From CAYXZP01 sp964469485 (GTDB taxonomy: Bacteria; Desulfobacterota; Binatia; UBA1149; CAYXZP01): a stretch of DNA of 64,000 nucleotides. The stretch lies in contig CAYXZP010000003.1 of the NCBI GenBank assembly GCA_964469485.1, positions 6,996 to 70,995 on the forward strand. The letters run 5' to 3'. The translations under genes were made by a program, and so were the position numbers. A model generated the notes under the pieces. The model saw only the letters and a program-made list of their open reading frames with translations, was not told the DNA's origin and did not search any database. Of the stretch, positions 58,813 to 64,000 are shown piece by piece (position 1 is the first letter of the stretch; the number at the start of each line of letters is the position of its first letter).

Positions 58813-60717
58813 TCAGTCGCAAATGACCAAGCGGCACTGTTCGGGCAACATCCGCTGCAGCCTCCTTACCACCTGGCCGCGCAACAGACGGTCCATGGCC
58901 GAACGTGTGGGGACCCCTATGATGACACCGGCCACCGAAAGCTCCTCGACGGCGTGCGCAATGCCGAGCGCCGCGTTGTGCGAGGCCGTCCATATCGGCA
59001 CCAACTCCACACCGGCCTCGGCGGCCTGGACCGCCGCACCCACGAGAGCCTCGATGCCGCCCTGGCTCGGTAGGACGCCCTCCTCACTGGGGAACAGACC
59101 GGGCCACTCCTCCACGAAAATGCAGTAGAGCGCGGACTCGCCCATTCCTTTCGCGCGGCTTATGCCCTCCGCGACAACGTCGGCGTTGGGTCCGCTTACC
59201 GCCACCAAGGTCGAGCTTTTTACGAATGGAACGACCTCGCGCGCCTCCGCCAACGTGATGATGTCGTGGACCTCTTCGCTCGCCACGCGCTCGCCGAGGG
59301 TGATCTTGGCGATGTCGCGCTTGGTCACCATCGGAAGCGTATGGAAGGCATCCTTTATCCAGCCCCGCCTGAGCCCGGTGCCGACCAGCATGCCGGTGGC
59401 CGCCAGGGTGCCGCCGAACAGCGTCGCCGTGGGCTTCTCCACCATGTTCACGATCCAGGCCGTCGATACCATGATCGTCGGCAGAACGCCGAACCAGAAG
59501 CCGGCGCCACGTTGCCCTTCACGCCAACGCAGGCGGTCGAGCCCCCCCGACTCGATCATAAAGGCACCGAGCAAACCGAAGGCGTACATATCGCCGAGCA
59601 GACCGAGTTCGCCGTGGGTTGCCCAGATCACACCGATGGGCACCAGCGTCGCGAAACGGATGGCCAGGTAGGGGGTGTTGAACCGTTCGTGGCGGCGGCG
59701 CATGCGGTTCGGAAAATAGCGACGCTCCGATAGTGCCACGAAGACGTGGTAGGCACCGATGATGGCCGTGTTGGCGGCAAACAGCAGTAGCGAGGCGGCC
59801 GTCACGACAACGGCGATCCCCAACAGGCTGCCCCCCTCTACGAAAGCAAGCTGGGAGATGAGCCGCTCGCTCTCGACCTCGGCGCCCGCCATCGGCAGCA
59901 CGCCCACCGACAGCACGGCCAGGGTCGGAGAGGTCAGCAAAATGGTCACCACGACGCTGACCATGGTCATGCGGGCCGTTCGCCGGAGCGGTTTGCGTAT
60001 GACGGGCGCCAGCTGGCTCATGGTCTCGAGTCCCGAGAAGGCCAGCCAGGCCGCGCCGAAACCGATCAGCATCTCGCGGCGCCCGAGATCGCCAACGCCG
60101 TCGAACACGGCACCGGCCAAGGCGCGCCAGCGCTCGGGGTCCGCCCCCATGTCGTAGACCGTCACCGCCACCACCACGAGATTGGTCAGGAGAGAGGCCG
60201 AGGCCATGACCAGGGACAGAGTGGCGCTCTCGCGCAATCCGATCGTGTTGACGACGCCCAGAAGCACAAGACCCGCGATCGCGTAAAGCGGCACGTTGTC
60301 GCCCACGTGCGAGAAGAAAGAAGCGGCGGCGGTGCCGACCAACGCGTCATTGGCGCTTGCCAGGTAATGGAAGGCCGCTACCGAGGAGATAGCGCAGGTC
60401 AGGAAGAAATCGACGGTTATGAACATCCCGCCGAGCGCGCCCATGCGCTCGCCGAAGGCCATGTGGCCGATGGCGACCACACCGCCGCCATCGGGCGTGC
60501 GCTCGACGATCTCGACGTACTTGAGCGCAAGTAGGACGAAGCCGGCGGCCGTCAGGATTATGAAGAAGGGGGCGAGGCTGCCTATGCCTTCGCGGTCGTA
60601 GAGGATGCCGGGCACATAATAGACAGAGGTGCCGATGTCGCAGAAGACGACGGCCCAGGCCAGCCACCAGGTGAGTTGGCGGACCCCGCCGCCTTTCTTA
60701 GAGACCGTCTCGGCCAC
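58813..60717 (-). CDS. APC-superfamily permease with C-terminal USP-like domain
   Basis: A 634-residue transporter. The first 430 residues have about 12 helices with FCDIGTSVYYVPGILYDREG (helix 1, unwound) and GFGAAWLAFSGLETMS (helix 6), as in amino-acid/polyamine/organocation permeases. From about 455 a universal-stress-protein-like domain follows: VAVSGPNADVVAEG, VELVPIWTASHNAALGIAHA and VAGVIIGVPTRSAMDRLLRG (ATP-loop-like). The USP domain may regulate transport by nucleotide. Substrate unknown. ATG 60717 overlaps the upstream gene by 20 bases. Confidence 0.83.
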   Translation of the reverse strand: MAETVSKKGGGVRQLTWWLAWAVVFCDIGTSVYYVPGILYDREGIGSLAPFFIILTAAGFVLLALKYVEIVERTPDGGGVVAIGHMAFGERMGALGGMFITVDFFLTCAISSVAAFHYLASANDALVGTAAASFFSHVGDNVPLYAIAGLVLLGVVNTIGLRESATLSLVMASASLLTNLVVVAVTVYDMGADPERWRALAGAVFDGVGDLGRREMLIGFGAAWLAFSGLETMSQLAPVIRKPLRRTARMTMVSVVVTILLTSPTLAVLSVGVLPMAGAEVESERLISQLAFVEGGSLLGIAVVVTAASLLLFAANTAIIGAYHVFVALSERRYFPNRMRRRHERFNTPYLAIRFATLVPIGVIWATHGELGLLGDMYAFGLLGAFMIESGGLDRLRWREGQRGAGFWFGVLPTIMVSTAWIVNMVEKPTATLFGGTLAATGMLVGTGLRRGWIKDAFHTLPMVTKRDIAKITLGERVASEEVHDIITLAEAREVVPFVKSSTLVAVSGPNADVVAEGISRAKGMGESALYCIFVEEWPGLFPSEEGVLPSQGGIEALVGAAVQAAEAGVELVPIWTASHNAALGIAHAVEELSVAGVIIGVPTRSAMDRLLRGQVVRRLQRMLPEQCRLVICD

Positions 60718-62745
60718 CGGCGTTGAGACGTGCGAACAAGTCTTCTTCGGTGGTAGCTGCCGGCATGCAGGTCATGCCCCGGCACACCCAGGCCGTCGCC
60801 CCCCCCCCAAGGACATTTTTACCCCTCACCGGCTCGGGGAGCCAGTCATCCGGGCCCGTCACGCGCACCACCGAGACCTCCGGCCAGTGCCCCTCGGCCA
60901 CGACGCGCGCCAGAGACTCGCCACCTTCGCCGCCAGGCCCCACTATCGCCACCGTCGTGTAACCGGCCAGCTCGCGGCCGGCCACCGTGAGCAGCTGGCC
61001 GGCTCCGTGCGGGTTGGCCAGGCCGCCAGCCAGGGACGCCTCGAGCCCAGCCCGTCCCGCGCGCCGGTACTGCTCACGGCCGGTCAACACGAACAGCCGC
61101 AACAGCAGCTCGATGGCGACCGAGTTGCCGGCCGGCACGGCCGAGTCCTGCGTGTCGCGCGTCCTGGCAATGAGGTCCTCGTGATGAGCCGCGGTAAAGC
61201 GGAAGCCGCCACGGTCCCCGTCCTCGAAATCGGCCAGCATGGTTTCGGCCATGGCCATGGCCGCCTCCAGGTAGCGTCCGGCCGCGGACGGGTCGCTTGC
61301 GTGGAAAAGTTCGAGACAACCCCGCCCGAAGAACGCGTAGTCGTCCAAGAAACCGGCGACCCGGGTCTCGCCCTCGGCTGAGAAACGCAACAGACGGCCC
61401 CCGGTGTACATGTTCTCGAGAATGTGGTCGGCCGCCGCGGATGCGGCCGCGACCAGGTCGGCGCGCCCGAAGGTGGCCCCGCTTCGGGCCAGCGCGCCGA
61501 TCATCAAGCCGTTCCAATCGACGAGGAACTTGCGGTCGGTGGCCGGTGCCTCGCGCCGGCTGCGCGCCTCGAGCATCAAGCCGCGCGCCCGTTCTATTCG
61601 AGTTCCGGCCTCGTCGCTGTCGGGTTCGAACACGCGGGCCGTCAGTACGTTGGTGCCCTCGAAGTTGCCCTCATCGCTGACATCGAAGTAGCGGCAGACC
61701 AGGTCGCGGTCACGGTCACCGACGACGGCACCGACCTCGTCCGGGGTCCATGCNNNNNNNNNNACTTGCCCTCCACGCCCTCGCTGTCGGCGTCCTGGGT
61801 GGCAAAGAAGGGGCCGTCCTGTGAGCGCATCTCACGCAGTACGTAAGCGGCGATACCGAGTGCGACGCGCCGGTAGGCCGGATCGCCGAAGGCCAGGGCG
61901 GCCTCCGTGTAGCAATCGAGCAGGAGGGCCTGGTCGTAGAGCATCTTCTCGAAGTGCGGGACCAGCCAGTGGCGGTCCACCGAATAACGGTGGAAGCCAC
62001 CCCCGAGCTGGTCATGGATCCCGCCTGCGGCCATGCGGTCGAGCGCCGTTCGCACCAACCCGTGCCTTTCATCGTCGCTGCCGAACCGGTTCAGGCCCAT
62101 TAGGAAGGACAACGACATGGTCCCGGGAAATTTCGGTTGCGTGCCAAAGCCGCCCCAGGTCTCGTCCATGAGACCCGTGAGCCGGCGGCCGGCCTCGAGC
62201 AGGCCCGCCGCGTTCAGCTCGGCCTCGTGCCCGGCCGGCTCGGTGGCCAACAGTTCGGCGATGCGCTGCCCACTCTCGCGTACCTTGTCGCCCTGCTCGA
62301 CGAAGGCCCGGTGGGCTCCGGCGAGCACACGCGGGAAGCCCGGCATGCCGCCCCTGCCCTCGGGTGGAAAGTAGGTGCCGGCATAGTCAGGCCTGAGGTC
62401 GGGCGCGAGGAACCCCGTCATCGGCCAGCCGCCGTGGCCCGTCATCATCTGCACGGCCTTCATGTAGACGTTGTCGAGATCGGGCCGCTCTTCGCGGTCG
62501 ACCTTGATGCAGACAAAGTGCTCGTTCATGAGCCCGGCTATCTCTTCGTTCTCGAAGGACTCGTGCTCCATGACGTGGCACCAGTGGCAGGAGGAGTACC
62601 CGATGGAGAGCAGTATCGGCTTGTTCTCGGAGCGCGCCCGCTCGAGCGCCTCGCTCGACCATGGATACCAATCGACCGGGTTGCCGCCGTGCTGCTTGAG
62701 GTAAAGGCTGGGTTCGTCGGCCAAGCGGTTGCGGTGCTTGCCCAC
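60698..62745 (-). CDS. YyaL/SSP411-like thioredoxin-domain protein, interrupted by assembly gap
   Basis: A protein of about 680 residues with an N-terminal thioredoxin-like domain (SIGYSSCHWCHVMEHESF, CHWC motif) and an alpha/alpha six-barrel (DUF255/DUF1680-like). A ten-N gap at 61754-61763 breaks the frame: the sequence before ends VEGK and after resumes WTPDEVGAVVGD. Family members read EGKFYxWT here, so the true gap is probably 5 bases (TCTAC). A ten-C run (60799-60808) near the end encodes Gly-Gly-Gly and is a likely spot for sequencing error. Function: possibly thiol-dependent carbohydrate or cellobiose-epimerase-like; unknown. Confidence 0.85.
61754..61763. other. Assembly gap (10 N) inside the YyaL-like gene
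   Basis: Coding frames on the two sides do not match with ten bases. A gap of 2 modulo 3, most simply 5, restores KFYAWT. Confidence 0.95.
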
Positions 62746-62787
62746 GGCCCCTGTGTACAGGCAAGCCCGCCGGTGGCCAAGCCCCGG

Positions 62788-63183
62788 CTAGGCGGCCGCG
62801 CCGGCCCTGGCCTCGGCGCGCCTTAGCCCGGCCAGCAGGCGGTCCATCTCGGCCGGGTCGTCGCTGCCGGCCTCGAGCAAGCGCTGGGCTTCGGCAAGTT
62901 CGCTGCGGGCCTCGGCCGCGTCGATCTCTTCGGGCAACTCGGCCCGGTCGGCCAGGACGGTAACAACATCGTCGGTCACCTCGGCATAGCCGCCGTACAC
63001 GGCCACCGCCCGCCGGTTGCCCGCTTCGAGATAGGAAAGGAGTCCGGCATCGAGCATGCCGATATAGGCGGCGTGCTCGGGCAAGACACCGAACTCGCCG
63101 GCCAGCCCCGGTGCCGACAGCTCGGTGACCTCGGCATCGGTCACGACGCGCTCGGGAGTGACTATGCGCAGCGTAATCGCCAT
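62788..63183 (-). CDS. atpC: ATP synthase epsilon subunit
   Basis: Central-stalk subunit of F1, 131 residues. LRIVTPERVV is the first strand, APGLAGEFGVLPEHAAYI the beta-sandwich loop, and the C-terminal helices (ARSELAEAQRLLEAGSDD...) form the inhibitory domain. ATG 63183 lies 1 base from the atpD stop, the standard atpD-atpC order. Longer in-frame codons to 63213 run into atpD. Confidence 0.93.
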   Translation of the reverse strand: MAITLRIVTPERVVTDAEVTELSAPGLAGEFGVLPEHAAYIGMLDAGLLSYLEAGNRRAVAVYGGYAEVTDDVVTVLADRAELPEEIDAAEARSELAEAQRLLEAGSDDPAEMDRLLAGLRRAEARAGAAA

Positions 63184-63184
63184 G

Positions 63185-64000
63185 TCATGCGGCCATCTTG
63201 CCGGCTTTGGCACGGGCCTCTTCGATGGTACCGACCATGTAGAAGGCCTGTTCGGGAAGATCGTCGTGTTCGCCGGCCACCAGCTCCTTGAAGGCGCGTA
63301 TCGTGTCTTCCTTCTTCACGTATACACCGGGACTTCCCGTGAAGGCTTCGGCGACATGGAAGGGCTGCGACAGGAAACGCTGTATCTTACGTGCGCGCGC
63401 GACGATGAGCTTGTCGTCCTCCGACAGCTCGTCCATCCCGAGAATGGCGATTATGTCCTGCAGGTCCTTGTAGCGTTGCAGGACCTCCTGGACGCTTCTG
63501 GCCACGGCGTAGTGTTCTTCGCCGACGACATTCGGATCGAGGATACGCGAGGTGGAGTCCAGCGGGTCTACGGCCGGGTAGATGCCGAGTTCGGCTATCT
63601 GGCGCGACAGCACCGTGGTGGCGTCCAAGTGCGAGAAGGTCGTCGCCGGTGCCGGGGCGGTCAGGTCGTCGGCCGGCACGTAGATTGCCTGCACCGAGGT
63701 GATCGAACCTTTGGTCGTGGTCGTAATGCGCTCCTGCAGCTCGCCGAGATCGGTCGAAAGGGTCGGCTGGTAGCCCACCGCAGAAGGCATGCGCCCGAGC
63801 AGGGCCGAGACCTCGGAGTTTGCCTGCGTGAACCGGAATATGTTGTCGATGAACAGCAGGACGTCCTTGCCCTCGGCGTCGCGGAAATGCTCGGCCACCG
63901 TGAGCGCGGTCAGTCCCACACGCGCGCGCGCACCGGGCGGCTCGTTCATCTGGCCGAAGACCAGCGCCGCCTTGTCGGTGACGCCCGACTCTTTCATCGC
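63185..64000 (-). CDS. atpD: ATP synthase beta subunit, C-terminal part (5' partial)
   Basis: Catalytic F1 subunit; about 271 residues seen, the rest (start, P-loop) beyond the window edge. MKESGVTDKAALVFGQMNEP, FIDNIFRFTQANSEVSALLGRMPSAVGYQPTL and SDELSEDDK-like DELSEDDKLIVARARKIQRF are highly conserved blocks; the DELSEED loop reads DELSEDD. Frame continues to base 64000. Confidence 0.97.
   Translation of the reverse strand, partial: AMKESGVTDKAALVFGQMNEPPGARARVGLTALTVAEHFRDAEGKDVLLFIDNIFRFTQANSEVSALLGRMPSAVGYQPTLSTDLGELQERITTTTKGSITSVQAIYVPADDLTAPAPATTFSHLDATTVLSRQIAELGIYPAVDPLDSTSRILDPNVVGEEHYAVARSVQEVLQRYKDLQDIIAILGMDELSEDDKLIVARARKIQRFLSQPFHVAEAFTGSPGVYVKKEDTIRAFKELVAGEHDDLPEQAFYMVGTIEEARAKAGKMAA

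Overview
The window is GC-rich, densely packed bacterial chromosome with about 66 protein genes, one tRNA, no mobile elements and no CRISPR. The contents fit a Gram-negative bacterium: TolQ/ExbD-type proteins, several lipoproteins, System I cytochrome c maturation and periplasmic L,D-transpeptidase. The CcmE has the CxxxY haem site known from deltaproteobacterial-type System I*, so a deltaproteobacteria-like lineage is a reasonable guess; the sequence alone does not name it. Three runs of exactly ten N, each inside a gene, mark scaffold joins and suggest a draft or metagenome-derived assembly.

Layout. 1-5.8 kb: end of a TPR protein, endonuclease III, a Gfo/Idh oxidoreductase, and a compact DHH phosphoesterase / NUDIX / anion symporter / VOC run. 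5.8-19.7 kb: metallo-beta-lactamase lipoprotein, a DUF3024-like protein, aspartate-semialdehyde dehydrogenase with an overlapping Nramp-like transporter, a permuted NlpC/P60-like protein, a thioredoxin-fold protein, a GT-C glycosyltransferase, MgtE, then leftward HpnK-like deacetylase, ClC channel, DnaQ-GIY-YIG fusion and a ferredoxin/zinc-ribbon protein. 19.7-24.5 kb: the most system-like block, vWA - TolQ/ExbB - ExbD - ExbD - TPR, four junctions of which three overlap. 24.5-28 kb: leftward operon of Smr, seven-blade beta-propeller, CDP-alcohol phosphatidyltransferase and a putative lipoprotein. 28-39 kb: a frameshifted luciferase-like gene, LysR regulator, D-Ala-D-Ala ligase, CoaE, a membrane GT-C-like protein, glyoxalase II, M20 peptidase, SIMPL lipoprotein and RlmE. 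39-50 kb: UvrD, SDR, amine oxidase, zinc alcohol dehydrogenase, DJ-1/PfpI, lipoyl-less E2 acyltransferase, PgeF, UvrA, dCMP deaminase. 50.7-57.7 kb: tRNA-Gly running into ccmE-ccmF-ccmH-ccmI-like, GshA, a degenerate LexA/S24-fold protein, a structured 400-base intergenic region and a small HTH-like protein with its own promoter and terminator. 57.7-64 kb: LDT, APC/USP transporter, YyaL-like protein, atpC and the end of atpD.

Two global signals matter for annotation. First, many operon-head genes have a -35/-10 pair with a 16-17 base spacer whose -10 ends only about 6-10 bases before the start codon, so the mRNAs would be leaderless or nearly so. This moves the start of the Gfo/Idh gene to 1348 and explains starts without ribosome-binding sites. 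Second, genes inside operons are chained by NTGA overlaps (GTGA at 3355, 21599, 22497, 45537, 51222, 53204; ATGA at 53677; apparently CTGA at 8218). DNA repair, envelope and redox functions dominate, most of them housekeeping. The candidates for something new are the vWA-ExbBD-TPR block, the tRNA-ccmE fusion transcript, the leaderless architecture, and the structured RNA-like region at 56.3-56.7 kb.
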